Position numbers and translations under genes: made by a program
Notes under the pieces: generated by a model
What the model saw: the letters and a program-made list of their open reading frames with translations, nothing else
The model's database searches: none
Told to the model about the DNA's origin: nothing
Shown: positions 7,934 to 19,298 of the stretch, piece by piece
Position numbering within the stretch: the stretch's first letter is position 1
Layout: every line of letters starts with the position of its first letter
NCBI GenBank assembly: GCA_036496585.1
Contig: DASXLB010000042.1
Location: 1 to 64,000 of the forward strand
DNA length: 64,000 nucleotides
Source of the DNA: Vicinamibacterales bacterium
GTDB taxonomy: Bacteria; Acidobacteriota; Vicinamibacteria; Vicinamibacterales; 2-12-FULL-66-21
Direction of reading: 5' to 3'

Positions 7934-9169
7934 TCAGAAAAATTCCTTGAACAAGCCGCGCAGCCGTCCGGCCACGCGTCCGAATGCGCCGGCTCCGACC
8001 GGACGCGCGACTTCACCGACGTGATTCCTGTGTGCGTACATCACCAGGCCGACCGCGGTCGCGAAGGCCGGGCTGTTGACGTGATCGGCGAGGCCGCCGA
8101 CCCCGGCCGGCACGCCGCGCCGGATCGGCAGGTCGAAGATCTGTTCGGCGATCTCCGCCATGCCGTCGAGCATCGCCCCGCCGCCGGTCAGCACGATCCC
8201 GGAATTCAGCGACTTCTCGAAGCCGGCCTTGCGGATCTCGTCCCACAAGAGGTGGAAGATCTCTTCGGCGCGCGGCTGCAGGATCTCCGAGAGGATCCGC
8301 CGCGCCATCACCCGCGGCTTGCGGCCGCCGACGCTCGGCACGTCCATCGTCTCGTCCTCGTCGACCATCGCCGACAGCGCGCAGCCGCAGCGCCGCTTGA
8401 TTCGCTCGGCGTCGGGGATCGGCGTGCGCAGTCCGACCGCGATGTCGTTCGTGAAGTGATCGCCTCCGATCGCCACCACCCCGGTGTGCCAGATACTGCC
8501 GCGTTCGAAGATCGCGAAATCGGTGGTCCCGCCACCGACGTCGACCACCGCGACCCCGAGCTGTTTCTCGTCGTCGGTGAGCACCGCCTCGCTCGCCGCG
8601 AGCTGCTCGAGCACGCTGTCCAGCACCGCGACGCCGGCGCGGTTGACGCAGGCCACGATGTTCTGCGTCGACGAGGCGCTGCCGGTCACGATGTGCACGT
8701 TGACCTCGAGCCGGGTCCCGGTCATGCCGACCGGCGCGCCGATGCCGTCCTGCTCGTCGACGACGAAGTCCTGCGGCAGCACGTGCAGGATCTCGCGGCC
8801 GCTCGGCAGCGCCACCGCCTTGGCGGCGTCGATCGCGCGGCGGACGTCCTCGCGGGTGATCTCGCGGTTCTTTCCAGCCACCGCGACGACGCCCCGGCTG
8901 TTGAACGCCTTGACGTGCGCCCCGGACAGTCCGAGGTGGACGGAATCGATCTCGACGCCGGCGGTCAGTTCGGCCTCGTCGATGGCCTTCTTGATCGATT
9001 CCACCGCCGCCTCGAGGTTGACCACGACGCCGCGCCGGATCCCCTTCGAGTCGGCAAGCCCGAGCCCGATGATGTCGAGGCCGCCGTCGTCGGTCATCTC
9101 GCCGACGATCGCGGCGATCTTCGACGTACCGACGTCGAGTCCGACCAGGTAGCGTTCTTTACGAGCCAC
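7934..9169 (-). CDS. ftsA: cell division protein FtsA
   Basis: A 411-residue actin-like ATPase that tethers FtsZ filaments to the membrane. Phosphate-1 motif is [15 protein letters not shown] near the N-terminus, phosphate-2 is [17 protein letters not shown], and the adenosine motif is [14 protein letters not shown]. The inserted SHS2/1C domain lies at about residues 85-165. The C-terminal [14 protein letters not shown] is an amphipathic helix suited to membrane binding, as in other FtsA proteins. It sits between ftsQ and ftsZ in the standard order. Confidence 0.96.
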   Translation of the reverse strand: MARKERYLVGLDVGTSKIAAIVGEMTDDGGLDIIGLGLADSKGIRRGVVVNLEAAVESIKKAIDEAELTAGVEIDSVHLGLSGAHVKAFNSRGVVAVAGKNREITREDVRRAIDAAKAVALPSGREILHVLPQDFVVDEQDGIGAPVGMTGTRLEVNVHIVTGSASSTQNIVACVNRAGVAVLDSVLEQLAASEAVLTDDEKQLGVAVVDVGGGTTDFAIFERGSIWHTGVVAIGGDHFTNDIAVGLRTPIPDAERIKRRCGCALSAMVDEDETMDVPSVGGRKPRVMARRILSEILQPRAEEIFHLLWDEIRKAGFEKSLNSGIVLTGGGAMLDGMAEIAEQIFDLPIRRGVPAGVGGLADHVNSPAFATAVGLVMYAHRNHVGEVARPVGAGAFGRVAGRLRGLFKEFF

Positions 9170-9201
9170 GTTTGTCTCCCCGGCGGGCCTGAAGGCCCAC
9201 C

Positions 9202-10018
9202 CTACCGCTTCTTCTCATCCGTGGGCCGGACGTAAACCCGTTCGTCGAACCGCATGTCCACGTAATCGATGTCGGGCACGCGCTGCCGCAGGGCCGGCGC
9301 CAGCTCCACGTACGACTGCAGGCGCTCGAGAAACCGGTCCTCGCCCAGGTGGAGCATCGCGGTGTCGTGGTCGAGCAGGACGACCGCGTCGTGCGCATCG
9401 TGGACGTCGATCTGCGAGACGCGCCGCGCCAGGTCCTTGCGCGGCGCCAGGGCATCGATGACGCGCGCCGCCAGATCGGCCCGTCCGTCGTCGATCGTCG
9501 GCTGGCCATTGCCCGGCGGCGCGACGAGCCCGTCGATGATCGGCAGATCGAATTCCGAGTACTGCGGCCCGAACTCGTCGATCACCGTGCCGCGCGGATC
9601 GACGAGGTAGAGCGTGCTGCCGAGACGGCACAGCCCCATCGGCCGCCGCTCCGACACGAACACTTCGACGGTCGACGGCAGCACGCGGCGCAGCGCGACG
9701 TCGGCGACCCACGGCGACTCCAGCAGCCGCCGCCGGAAGGCCGGCAGATCGGCGGTCAGGATGTTGGTGCCGCGCAGCCCGTCGACAATCGCGGCGACTT
9801 CCCCGCTCGACAGCCGGACGTTGCCGTGCACGCTGATCCGGCGCACCTGCAGACCCGAGGCTTGCAGCACGAGCGCGCCGCCCCGGTAAGCCGCGTAGAG
9901 GACCGCCAGCATCGCGATCGTCCAGCGGCCGGCGCGCCACCCCGCCGCCCCCCAGCCGCCGGCACGCCGGCTGCCGGGACGCACCCGGGCGCGACGGAAG
10001 TTCTTCTCGGGTACCGCC

Positions 10019-10032
<14 letters not shown>
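9202..10032 (-). CDS. ftsQ: cell division protein FtsQ/DivIB with POTRA domain
   Basis: A 276-residue bitopic division protein. A short basic cytoplasmic tail is followed by one membrane segment (about residues 37-57, WTIAMLAVLYAAYRGGALVL), a POTRA domain starting at QVRRISVHGNVRLSSGEV, and the FtsQ beta domain (SPWVADVALRRVLPSTVEV, then LYLVDPRGTVIDE). In the divisome it bridges FtsL/FtsB-type proteins to other components. The ATG at 10032 is chosen since it gives MPGVKAVPEKN, a short cationic tail; it overlaps the end of murC by 14 bp, which suggests translational coupling. No murB or ddl gene separates it from murC. Confidence 0.9.
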
Positions 10033-11400
<1,368 letters not shown>

Positions 11401-11407
<7 letters not shown>

Positions 11408-12522
11408 GCGTCCGCCTCGCTTCGGCCGCCGGAGCCGCGGCACAGCGCCAGCGCCCGATCGACGATCGTGCGCGCGGCGTCGGGGCGCGCGAACCGGCGC
11501 GCCGCGGCGGCGATCCGGGCCCGCCCTTCCGGGTCGTGCGTCAACGCCAGCAGCCGCTCGGCCAATCCGGGACCGGTCAGATCCTGCTGCTCGATCACCT
11601 CCGCGGCGCCGGCGCGCGCCAGCACCTCGGCATTCTTCTTCTGGTGATCGTCGGTCGCGGTCGGCAGCGGCACGAGAATCGCCGCGCGGCCGGCCGCCGT
11701 CAGCTCTGCGATCGTCGTCGCGCCGGCGCGCGCGACGATCACGTCGGCCTCCGTCATTTCCCGGTGCATGGCGTAGAGGAACGGTTCCACCCTGGCCGGA
11801 AGCCCCGCGTCGCGATAGGCGTTCCGGACCAGCTCCACATCGCGCTCTCCTGTCTGATGCGTGACCTCCACGCCGCCATCGGCTGCCAGCCGCGGCGCCG
11901 CCGCCACCATGGCCAGGTTGATCGCGTGCGCGCCCTGGGAGCCGCCAAAGACTAGGACCCGTGCCTTTCCTGGCTCCAACCTGCGTGGCTCGCCGTCCGA
12001 AGGTTCGAAGAACTCGCGCCGTACCGGGTTGCCTGCGACAAAGCCCCTCCTTCCGAAGTAGGACACCGTCGACTCGAACGACACCGCCGCCGCGCTGACC
12101 ACCCAGGAGAGCAGGCGGTTGGTCAGCCCCGGCACCGCGTTCTGCTCGGCCAGCAGGGTCGGAATGCGGCGCAGCGCCGCAAGCAGCACCACCGGCCCGG
12201 AACTGTAGCCGCCGACCCCGATCACCACCTGCGGCTGCCGCCGCGACAGAATCCGCCAGGCGTCCATCGCGCTGAGCGGCAGCAGCGCCAACCCGCGCAG
12301 CACCGCCAGCCCCGAGTTTCCCTTCAGCCCGGCGCTGCGCAGCAGATCGAGCGCGAACCCCTCGAGCGGAATCACCCGCGACTCGATGCCGCGCGCCGTG
12401 CCGGCGAAGCTCACCGTCGCCTGCGGATCGCGCTCCAGCAGCTCGCGCGCGATCGCAATCCCCGGATACAGATGGCCGCCGGTTCCCCCGCCGGCAATCA
12501 CGACACGGCGTCCCGCCATCAC
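11401..12522 (-). CDS. murG: UDP-GlcNAc:lipid I N-acetylglucosaminyltransferase MurG
   Basis: A 373-residue GT28 enzyme on the inner face of the membrane that converts lipid I to lipid II. It starts with the glycine-rich VVIAGGGTGGHLYPGIAIA, and continues with VIGVGGYSSGPVVL and LAEQNAVPGLTNR. The donor-binding second half has VFGGSQGAHAINL and ARAGATTIAELTAAGRAAILVP. Translation starts at GTG 12522 or the adjacent ATG 12519; both overlap the ftsW stop codon. Confidence 0.96.
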
Positions 12523-13679
12523 GCATCCGCCGTCGCCGGCATGCCGGGCAGCGGCTCCAGCACCGTCGTGACCACGTGCGATGCCGATGCATGCTGCGAC
12601 ACGTTGAGCAGAATCCCCATCGCGATCAGGCTGACCAGCAGCGACGAGCCGCCGAAGCTGACGAAGGGCAGCGGAATGCCCTTGGTCGGCAGCAGCCCCA
12701 GCGTCACGCTGATGTTGAAGAACGCCTGCACGGTGATCATCGCGGTGACCCCGAGCGCGACGAACGCGCCGAAGCGATCGGGCGCGCGCATCGCCGTCCG
12801 CAGGCCGCGCCAGGCGATGACGCAGAAGCAGGCGAGGATCACGGTCGCCCCCGTCAGCCCCAGCTCCTCCCCGATCACCGAGTAGATGAAATCGGTGTGC
12901 GGATACGGCAGGTAGAACAGCTTCTGCACGCCGTTCATCAGCCCGCGGCCGAACACGCCGCCGGTGCCGACCGCGATGAGCGACTGGATCACCTGGAAGC
13001 CGTCGCCGAGCGGGTCCTCCCAGGGATTGAGGAACACCATCATCCGGCGGCGGCGATAGTCGGCGCTCATCAGAACGGCGTAGGCGGCCGGCAGCGCCAG
13101 CAGCGCCAGGCCGAAGATGTAGCGGTAGTGGATGCCGGCCGCGAACACCATCGCGGCGACGATGAGGAGAATCGAGAGCGCGGTGCCCAGGTCGGGCTCG
13201 AGCATGATCAGGCCGACGATCACGCCGACGGCGAGGCCGACCGGGAGCAGCGAGTATTTCAGGTCGTCGATCCGATCCATCCGCCGTTCGAGGATCGCCG
13301 CGACGAAGAAGATGACGACCAGCTTCGCGAATTCCGACGGCTGGATGCCGATGCCGGCCACCCCGACCCAGCGCCGCGCGCCGTTGATACGCGGACCCAG
13401 CGCGACGACCGCCACCAGGCCGAGGACGAGCATGCCGAGCGCCGTCCAGATGAAGCCCGGCTGGCGGTAGGTCCGGTAATCGACCCGCATCAGGATCGGC
13501 ATGAGCGCCAGGCCGACCAGCGCAAACGTCATCTGCTTGAACAGGAAATAGGCCGGGCGCTGGTGGTACTGCTCCATCCCGATGACGGCCGAGGCGCTGT
13601 AGACCATGACCAGGCTGACGCAGACCAGCACCAGGGTCGCGGTGAACAGCAGCTTGTCGGATTTGAGTTTCCGCGCCAT
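12519..13679 (-). CDS. ftsW: peptidoglycan glycosyltransferase FtsW
   Basis: A 386-residue SEDS-family polytopic membrane protein, the septal glycan polymerase that works with FtsI. About ten membrane helices are visible. Family signatures are INGARRWVGVAGIGIQPSEFAKL, LIMLEPDLGTALSI, YPHTDFIYSVIGEELGL, and GIPLPFVSFGGSSLLVSL; the Asp of the PHTDFIYS/EPDLG regions corresponds to residues needed in SEDS enzymes. It is the first gene downstream of a 218-bp gap in an otherwise tightly packed cluster, so it may be separately transcribed or be affected by the inverted repeat in that gap. Confidence 0.95.
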   Translation of the reverse strand: MARKLKSDKLLFTATLVLVCVSLVMVYSASAVIGMEQYHQRPAYFLFKQMTFALVGLALMPILMRVDYRTYRQPGFIWTALGMLVLGLVAVVALGPRINGARRWVGVAGIGIQPSEFAKLVVIFFVAAILERRMDRIDDLKYSLLPVGLAVGVIVGLIMLEPDLGTALSILLIVAAMVFAAGIHYRYIFGLALLALPAAYAVLMSADYRRRRMMVFLNPWEDPLGDGFQVIQSLIAVGTGGVFGRGLMNGVQKLFYLPYPHTDFIYSVIGEELGLTGATVILACFCVIAWRGLRTAMRAPDRFGAFVALGVTAMITVQAFFNISVTLGLLPTKGIPLPFVSFGGSSLLVSLIAMGILLNVSQHASASHVVTTVLEPLPGMPATADA

Positions 13680-13720
13680 AGGATCTAAAGTTGCGCCTCT
13701 TCGGGCCCGAAATTATCCGG

Positions 13721-13845
13721 CGAGCGTTCAGCAGTCATCAGCCGGCCGTCGGGGGAAGACACCGACCTCGCAGACCGGGGCAGCCTGCGTTCCCAGCGGT
13801 CAGCTCTTCTCCGCCTCGACCGGTCTGATGACTGCTCAACGCTCG
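13721..13845. repeat. inverted repeat element between murD and ftsW
   Basis: A 25-bp arm at 13721-13745 (beginning CGAGCGTTCAGCAGTCATCA) is matched by the reverse complement of 13820-13845 with one substitution and one single-base insertion. The arms enclose about 74 bp. Total size is about 125 bp, without an open frame. It fills most of the only sizeable gap inside the division cluster. It resembles a miniature inverted-repeat element or a large mRNA stem; there is no T-run to make a simple intrinsic terminator. Confidence 0.75.
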
Positions 13846-13897
13846 TCTATCGCCCGCGGGGCCTCCTCGCCCCGCTCGTTCCATGCGTTCGCGCCGA

Positions 13898-15283
13898 CTA
13901 CTGCTTGGCCGTCCGGCTCCATTCGCCGGCGAGCCTCCCGACCTCCTGTTTGAACGTCCGCCCGCGTTCGGCGTAGTCCTTGAACATGTCGAAGCTGGAA
14001 CACCCCGGGGCGAGGAGCACCGTCTCACCCGGGGCCGCCAGGACGAAGGCGGTGCGCACGGCGTCGGACAAGTCCTCGACGCTGTGAATCCGCAGGGCCG
14101 ACGCCAGCGCCGCGTGGATCAACGGCTTGGCCTCTCCCATCGCCAGGACGACCGCCTGACGCTCGATGAGCGCGTCGCGCAGATCGGCGAAGTCCCCGCC
14201 CTTGAATCGGCCGCCCAGGATCACGAACAGCCCTTTGCCGAAGCTCTGAATCGCGCGCAGCGCCGACTCGATGTTCGTGGCCTTGGAATCGTTGACGAAC
14301 GTCACGCCGGCGATCTCGCGGACCGGCTCGAGCGCGTGCTCGAGCCCGGTGAAGCCCTCGACCGCGCGCGTCATCGCTTGCGGGTCGACGCCGGCGATCG
14401 ACGCCACCGCCGCGGCCGCGAGCACGTCGGCCAGCAGATGCCGGCCGAGCAGCCGCACCGCCGACAGCGGCACCAGCACCTGGTCGGCGCCGCCGCGGCG
14501 GCGCCGGACGATGGCGTCCTTGGCGACGACCACGCCCTCGGCGAGCGCGCGCTCGACCGCGAACAGCAGCGGCTGCGACCGCGCGTCCTGCGCCAGGGCC
14601 CGCGACCCCTCGTCGTCGGAATTCAGCACCGCCCAGTCCGAGGCCGTCTGGTTGGCGAAGACCCGCGCCTTCGCCGCGGCGTACTCCGCGATGTCGGCGT
14701 GGCGATCGAGGTGATCGGGCGAGAAGTTCAGGAGCACCGCGATCCAGGGATGGAACGTGTCGGCGCTCTCGAGCTGGAAGCTGCTCGCCTCGATGACGTG
14801 GATCGTGTCCTCGGTCGACTGCTCCACCTGCGCGCTCAGCGCATGGCCGATGTTGCCGCCGACCAGCACGCGGTGGCCGCCGGCCTCGAGCATCCGCCCG
14901 GCGAGCGTCGTGGTCGTCGACTTCCCTTTCGTGCCGGTGATCGCGATGATCCGTCCGCGCAGCCAGCGCGAGGCGAGTTCGAGTTCACCCATCACCGCGA
15001 CGCCGGCGGCGCGGGCTTCGGCAATCGCCGGCTGCGCAGGCGGCACTCCTGGGCTGAGCACGATCAAATCGGCGGCGAGCAGCGTGTCGCGGCGGTGGCC
15101 GCCGAGCTCGAGCGTGACCCCGGCCGCGCGCAGCTCGGGCTCGGCATCGATCTCGGGACGAACGTCGGTCAGCGTGACCACGGCGCCGCGCCGCGCCAGC
15201 AGGACTGCCGCCGCGATACCGCTCCGCGCCGCGCCGATCACGACGACGTTCTTGCCCGCGACGGAAAAGGCTGGCCTGGTCAT
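13898..15283 (-). CDS. murD: UDP-N-acetylmuramoyl-L-alanine--D-glutamate ligase
   Basis: A 461-residue Mur ligase adding D-glutamate to UDP-MurNAc-L-Ala. The N-terminal Rossmann domain begins [20 protein letters not shown]; the ATP loop is [30 protein letters not shown] and [19 protein letters not shown] are MurD hallmarks, and [19 protein letters not shown] marks the C-terminal domain where D-Glu binds. The start ATG at 15283 overlaps the mraY stop in an ATGA arrangement. It is complete and of normal length. Confidence 0.96.
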   Translation of the reverse strand: MTRPAFSVAGKNVVVIGAARSGIAAAVLLARRGAVVTLTDVRPEIDAEPELRAAGVTLELGGHRRDTLLAADLIVLSPGVPPAQPAIAEARAAGVAVMGELELASRWLRGRIIAITGTKGKSTTTTLAGRMLEAGGHRVLVGGNIGHALSAQVEQSTEDTIHVIEASSFQLESADTFHPWIAVLLNFSPDHLDRHADIAEYAAAKARVFANQTASDWAVLNSDDEGSRALAQDARSQPLLFAVERALAEGVVVAKDAIVRRRRGGADQVLVPLSAVRLLGRHLLADVLAAAAVASIAGVDPQAMTRAVEGFTGLEHALEPVREIAGVTFVNDSKATNIESALRAIQSFGKGLFVILGGRFKGGDFADLRDALIERQAVVLAMGEAKPLIHAALASALRIHSVEDLSDAVRTAFVLAAPGETVLLAPGCSSFDMFKDYAERGRTFKQEVGRLAGEWSRTAKQ

Positions 15284-16368
15284 CGCAGTTTCAGGGTCGT
15301 CAGGCTGAACAGCGCGAAGACGATCGCCGCGATCACGAAGCGCGCGATGACCTTCGGCTCGCTCCAGCCAATCAGTTCAAAATGATGATGCAGGGGCGCC
15401 ATGCGGAAGACGCGCTTGCCGGTGAGCTTGAACGACGAGACCTGGATCACGACCGAGGCCGCTTCGACCACGAAGATGCCGCCGACGATCACCAGCACGA
15501 ATTCCTGCTTGATGAGCAGCGCCACGGTGCCGAGCGCGCCGCCGAGCGCCAGCGATCCGACGTCTCCCATGAAGATGTCGGCCGGGTACGAGTTGTACCA
15601 GAGGAAGCCAAGGCTCGCGCCGACCAGCGCGCCGCAGAAGATCGTCAGCTCGCCGATGAGCGGCGACACCGTCGGCAGCTGCAGGTACTCGGCGAAGACG
15701 CGGTGTCCGCTGACGTAGGCGAGCGCGGTCAGCGCCGCCGCGGCCACGCCGAACACGCTGATCGCCAGGCCGTCGAGCCCGTCGGTCAGGTTCACCGCGT
15801 TCGTCCAGCTCACGCACACGAACATCGCGAAAAGGACGTAGATCCAGCCGAGATCCGGAATCCAGCGCTTGAAGAACGGAAAAACCAGGTGTGTGTTGTA
15901 GAGATCGAACCGGGTCATCGCGAGCAGTGCCAGCCCGACGCCGAGGCCGATCACCACCTGCCACAGCATCTTGTAGCGGGGCCACAGGCCGTGATGCGAG
16001 CGGCGCACGATCTTCAGGTAATCGTCGGCGAACCCCACGCCGCCGAAGGCGCTCGTCGCGATCACGGCGATCCAGATGTTGGGGTTGGTCAGGTTGGCCC
16101 AGAGCAGCGTCGGAATGAGCGCCGAGGCAAGGATCAACAGGCCGCCCATGGTCGGCGTCCCCGCCTTGGCGCGGTGCGTCTGCGGACCGTCCTGGCGGAT
16201 CACCTGGCCGATCTGAAAATCGCGCAGTCGACGGATCACGATCGGACCCAGGACGATGCTGAGCAGCAGCGCCGTCACGCTGGCGCCGGCCGTGCGGAAC
16301 GTGATGTAGCGGAACACGTTCAGCACGGGAGCGGCGCCGTGCAGCGGATAGAGCAGGTGGTAGAGCAT
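15280..16368 (-). CDS. mraY: phospho-N-acetylmuramoyl-pentapeptide transferase MraY
   Basis: A 362-residue integral membrane enzyme with about ten helices that joins UDP-MurNAc-pentapeptide to undecaprenyl phosphate, giving lipid I. Conserved loops include [11 protein letters not shown], the acidic [32 protein letters not shown] and the histidine-rich [12 protein letters not shown] of the active site. The start ATG at 16368 shares one base with the murF stop (TGATG), implying coupling. All motifs and length are normal. Confidence 0.97.
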   Translation of the reverse strand: MLYHLLYPLHGAAPVLNVFRYITFRTAGASVTALLLSIVLGPIVIRRLRDFQIGQVIRQDGPQTHRAKAGTPTMGGLLILASALIPTLLWANLTNPNIWIAVIATSAFGGVGFADDYLKIVRRSHHGLWPRYKMLWQVVIGLGVGLALLAMTRFDLYNTHLVFPFFKRWIPDLGWIYVLFAMFVCVSWTNAVNLTDGLDGLAISVFGVAAAALTALAYVSGHRVFAEYLQLPTVSPLIGELTIFCGALVGASLGFLWYNSYPADIFMGDVGSLALGGALGTVALLIKQEFVLVIVGGIFVVEAASVVIQVSSFKLTGKRVFRMAPLHHHFELIGWSEPKVIARFVIAAIVFALFSLTTLKLR

Positions 16369-17783
16369 CAGGCGAACTCCACCTTCAGGCGCTCGACGAT
16401 GACGTCGGTGCGGATTCCGCGCGAGCCCTTGACGAGCACCAGATCGCCGGGCCGGACCTTCCGCTGCGCCAGCTCCGCCGCCTCGTCGCTGGTCGGCGCG
16501 TGCAGGACCGCCGATGGGGGCAAGCCGCCGGTACGGGCCGCGTCGGCCAGGCGCTGCGCGGGCGCGCCGCCGACGGCGATCAGCAGATCGAGGCCCGATT
16601 CCGCCGCCGCCCAGCCGCACTCTTCGTGCAGGCGGATCGCGTGGTCGCCGAGCTCGAGCATCTCCCCGAGGATCGCCACCTTGCGCGCGCTGCCGGTCGC
16701 GTTGCGGACCGTCTCCAGGGCGCGCTTGAGCGCCGCCGGACTCGAGTTGTAGGAGTCGTCGATGAGCGTGACGCCGCCGGGCAGTCGAATCAGCTCGCCA
16801 CGGTGCGCGGCCGGCCGCAGCCGCGCCGCCCGCTGCGCCACCGCCTCGATCGGGACGCCGAGCTCGGTCGCGACGGCGGTCGCGGCGAGCAGATTGAGCA
16901 GATTGGCCGTTCCGAGCAGCGGCGTCTCCATCCGGGCGCGGCCGCGCGGCGTGGTCACCGTCGCGGCCATGCCGTCGAGACCGCGGTGATCGACGAGGCT
17001 GGCGTGGACGTCGGCTTGGTCCGATAAACCGAAGGTCACAGTCCTGCCCGAAAACCCGCCGGCGCGCGCGCGAATCCGTGCATCGTCGGCACCGGCCACC
17101 AGCAGGTCGGTGCGGCGCGCCTGCTCGAGGATCTCCGCCTTGGCGTCGGCGATCGCGTCGGCCGAGGCAAAGAACCCGAGATGCGCGTCTCCGACGTTGG
17201 TCCACACGCGGACGTCGGGCTCGGCGATGCCGACCAGCGTTCGGATTTCTCCCGCGTGATTCATGCCCAGCTCGACCACCGCCATCTCGGGCCGCGCCGC
17301 CAGCTCCAGCAGCGACAGCGGCAGCCCGATGTGATTGTTCAAATTGCCCCTGTTGCGAAACACCGTGAAGCGCGCCGCGAGGCATTCCGCGGTGAGCTCC
17401 TTCGTCGTCGTCTTGCCGGCGCTGCCGGTGATCGCCACCACTGTCGTTCCCGAACGCCGGCGCACCTCGCGGGCCGCGTCCTGCAGCGCACGCGTCGTGT
17501 CATCCACCTGGATGACGAACGGCGCCGCGCCCGGTCGCTGTCCGCCGGGCGGCGCCTGCGGCGGCCGCGCCACGACGACGCCGGCGGCGCCGGCCGCCAG
17601 CGCGGCGGCGACAAAGTCATGGCCATCGAAGCGATCGCCCCGGATTGCCACGAACACGTCGCCCGCTGACAGCGCCCGCGAATCGATCGACCATCCCGCA
17701 ATCCGCGCCTGCGGATCGCCCGCGATCACCTGTCCGCCCGAGACGGACGCAATCTGCGCGGCGGTGAGGACGAGGCCGGCCAC
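16368..17783 (-). CDS. murF: UDP-N-acetylmuramoyl-tripeptide--D-alanyl-D-alanine ligase
   Basis: A 471-residue Mur ligase that adds the D-Ala-D-Ala dipeptide to complete the pentapeptide precursor. The ATP loop is [19 protein letters not shown], followed by [17 protein letters not shown] and [11 protein letters not shown], both typical of Mur[17 protein letters not shown] is a further hallmark. The start is GTG at 17783, three bases after the murE stop. Its dipeptide substrate needs a Ddl enzyme, which is not encoded in the cluster. Confidence 0.96.
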   Translation of the reverse strand: MAGLVLTAAQIASVSGGQVIAGDPQARIAGWSIDSRALSAGDVFVAIRGDRFDGHDFVAAALAAGAAGVVVARPPQAPPGGQRPGAAPFVIQVDDTTRALQDAAREVRRRSGTTVVAITGSAGKTTTKELTAECLAARFTVFRNRGNLNNHIGLPLSLLELAARPEMAVVELGMNHAGEIRTLVGIAEPDVRVWTNVGDAHLGFFASADAIADAKAEILEQARRTDLLVAGADDARIRARAGGFSGRTVTFGLSDQADVHASLVDHRGLDGMAATVTTPRGRARMETPLLGTANLLNLLAATAVATELGVPIEAVAQRAARLRPAAHRGELIRLPGGVTLIDDSYNSSPAALKRALETVRNATGSARKVAILGEMLELGDHAIRLHEECGWAAAESGLDLLIAVGGAPAQRLADAARTGGLPPSAVLHAPTSDEAAELAQRKVRPGDLVLVKGSRGIRTDVIVERLKVEFA

Positions 17784-17786
17784 CCG

Positions 17787-19298
17787 TTACGACACCCTCG
17801 AGCCGCTGCGGCGGCGAGTGAGCGCGGCCCGCGCGACTTCTACGTCGTCGAACGACAGCGTCTTGTCGCCGATCACCTGGTATTTCTCGTGTCCCTTGCC
17901 GGCAATCAGCACCAGATCGCCGGCGCGGGCGTCCTTGATGGCCCGCTCGACCGCCTCGCGGCGATCGACGATGGCGATTGACGGGGTGCCCTTCGGTCCC
18001 TTGACGCCGGTGCGATCCGCCGGTGTGACGATGCCGCGCTGGATCTCCTCGATGATGCGCGCCGGATCTTCGCCGCGGGGGTTGTCGGAGGTGACGACCA
18101 CGAGGTCGCTCAGCCGCGCGGCGACCGCCCCCATCAGCGGACGCTTGGTCCGATCGCGATCGCCGCCGCAGCCGAATACCGTGACGAGCCGTCCGGTGGC
18201 GAGCGGCCGCGCCGTTTCCAGCAGGTTCTTCAGCGCGTCGTCGGTGTGCGCGTAGTCGACGATGACGCGGACGTCGTCGCCCTGACCCGAGACGACCTGA
18301 AAGCGTCCGGGCACGTGCTCGAGGCGCGTGATGCCGGACTCGATCGCCGAAAACGGCAGATCCAGCGCCATCGCGGCGGCCGCGGCGGCGAGGACGTTGT
18401 AAGCATTGGGACGGCCGACCAGCGCCGACTTCACGTGGAACGTGCCGCGCGGCGTGCGCACCTCGAACGCGAGCCCCTCGAGCGAAAACGACAGCGGCCC
18501 AGGCCGGACGTCGGCGGCGGCGTCGATGGCGTAGGTGACCGGCCGCCGCGCCGCGGCGACCAGTTCGGCGCCGCGCCGGTCGTCGGCGTTGATGATGCCG
18601 ACCGCGCCGTCGGGCAGGATCTCGAAGAGCCGCCGCTTGGCGACGAAGTACGACTCCATGTCGCCGTGGAAGTCGAGATGGTCGCGGGTCAGGTTGGTGA
18701 AGACACCGGCCGCGAACCGCAGGCTGTCGACGCGGCGCAGCGCCAGCGCGTGCGACGACACTTCCATGGCACAGGCGCCGATGCCCTGGTCGACCATGTC
18801 GCGCAGCATCCGCTGCAGGTCGGGAGACTCGGGAGTGGTGCGCGAAGCGTCGACGTCGCGGCCGCCAACGGTATAGCCGATCGTCCCGACGCGGCCGCAG
18901 CGCACGCCGGCCGCCTCGAAGATCGACGCGAGCACGTACGAGGTGGTCGTCTTGCCGTTGGTGCCGGTGATCCCGACGAGGGCGAGCTCGTCGCTCGGAT
19001 GACGCTGGAAGGCCGCCGCCGCTTCCGCCATCGCGGCGCGCGCGTTCGCGACCTGCACCCAGGGAACCGCGATGCCGGCCGGCGGCGCGGTTTCGGCAAT
19101 GACCGCGACGGCGCCGTTGGCGAGCGCCTGCGGGACGAACCTCGCCCCGTCGGCGTTGACGCCGCGCAACGCGAAGAACACTGAACCGGGGGTCGCCTGC
19201 CTCGAATCGTAGGCAATCGCCGAGACGCGGTCGTCCAGCCCTCGAGCGCCGGCGTCCGGGTTGAACGTCATCGCGGCGAACAGTTCTCGCAGCGTCAC
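17787..19298 (-). CDS. murE: UDP-MurNAc-tripeptide synthetase (probably meso-diaminopimelate-adding)
   Basis: A 503-residue Mur ligase adding the third residue of the stem peptide. The ATP loop is VGITGTNGKTTTSYVLASI; TTPESPDLQRML and NLTRDHLDFHGDMESYF bind substrate. The specificity motif in the C-terminal domain reads SDNPRGEDP: a DNPR sequence is known to mark enzymes that add meso-diaminopimelate, while lysine-adding enzymes differ, so a DAP-type wall is inferred. The start is GTG at 19298, overlapping the ftsI stop by 4 bp. Confidence 0.95.
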   Translation of the reverse strand: MTLRELFAAMTFNPDAGARGLDDRVSAIAYDSRQATPGSVFFALRGVNADGARFVPQALANGAVAVIAETAPPAGIAVPWVQVANARAAMAEAAAAFQRHPSDELALVGITGTNGKTTTSYVLASIFEAAGVRCGRVGTIGYTVGGRDVDASRTTPESPDLQRMLRDMVDQGIGACAMEVSSHALALRRVDSLRFAAGVFTNLTRDHLDFHGDMESYFVAKRRLFEILPDGAVGIINADDRRGAELVAAARRPVTYAIDAAADVRPGPLSFSLEGLAFEVRTPRGTFHVKSALVGRPNAYNVLAAAAAAMALDLPFSAIESGITRLEHVPGRFQVVSGQGDDVRVIVDYAHTDDALKNLLETARPLATGRLVTVFGCGGDRDRTKRPLMGAVAARLSDLVVVTSDNPRGEDPARIIEEIQRGIVTPADRTGVKGPKGTPSIAIVDRREAVERAIKDARAGDLVLIAGKGHEKYQVIGDKTLSFDDVEVARAALTRRRSGSRVS

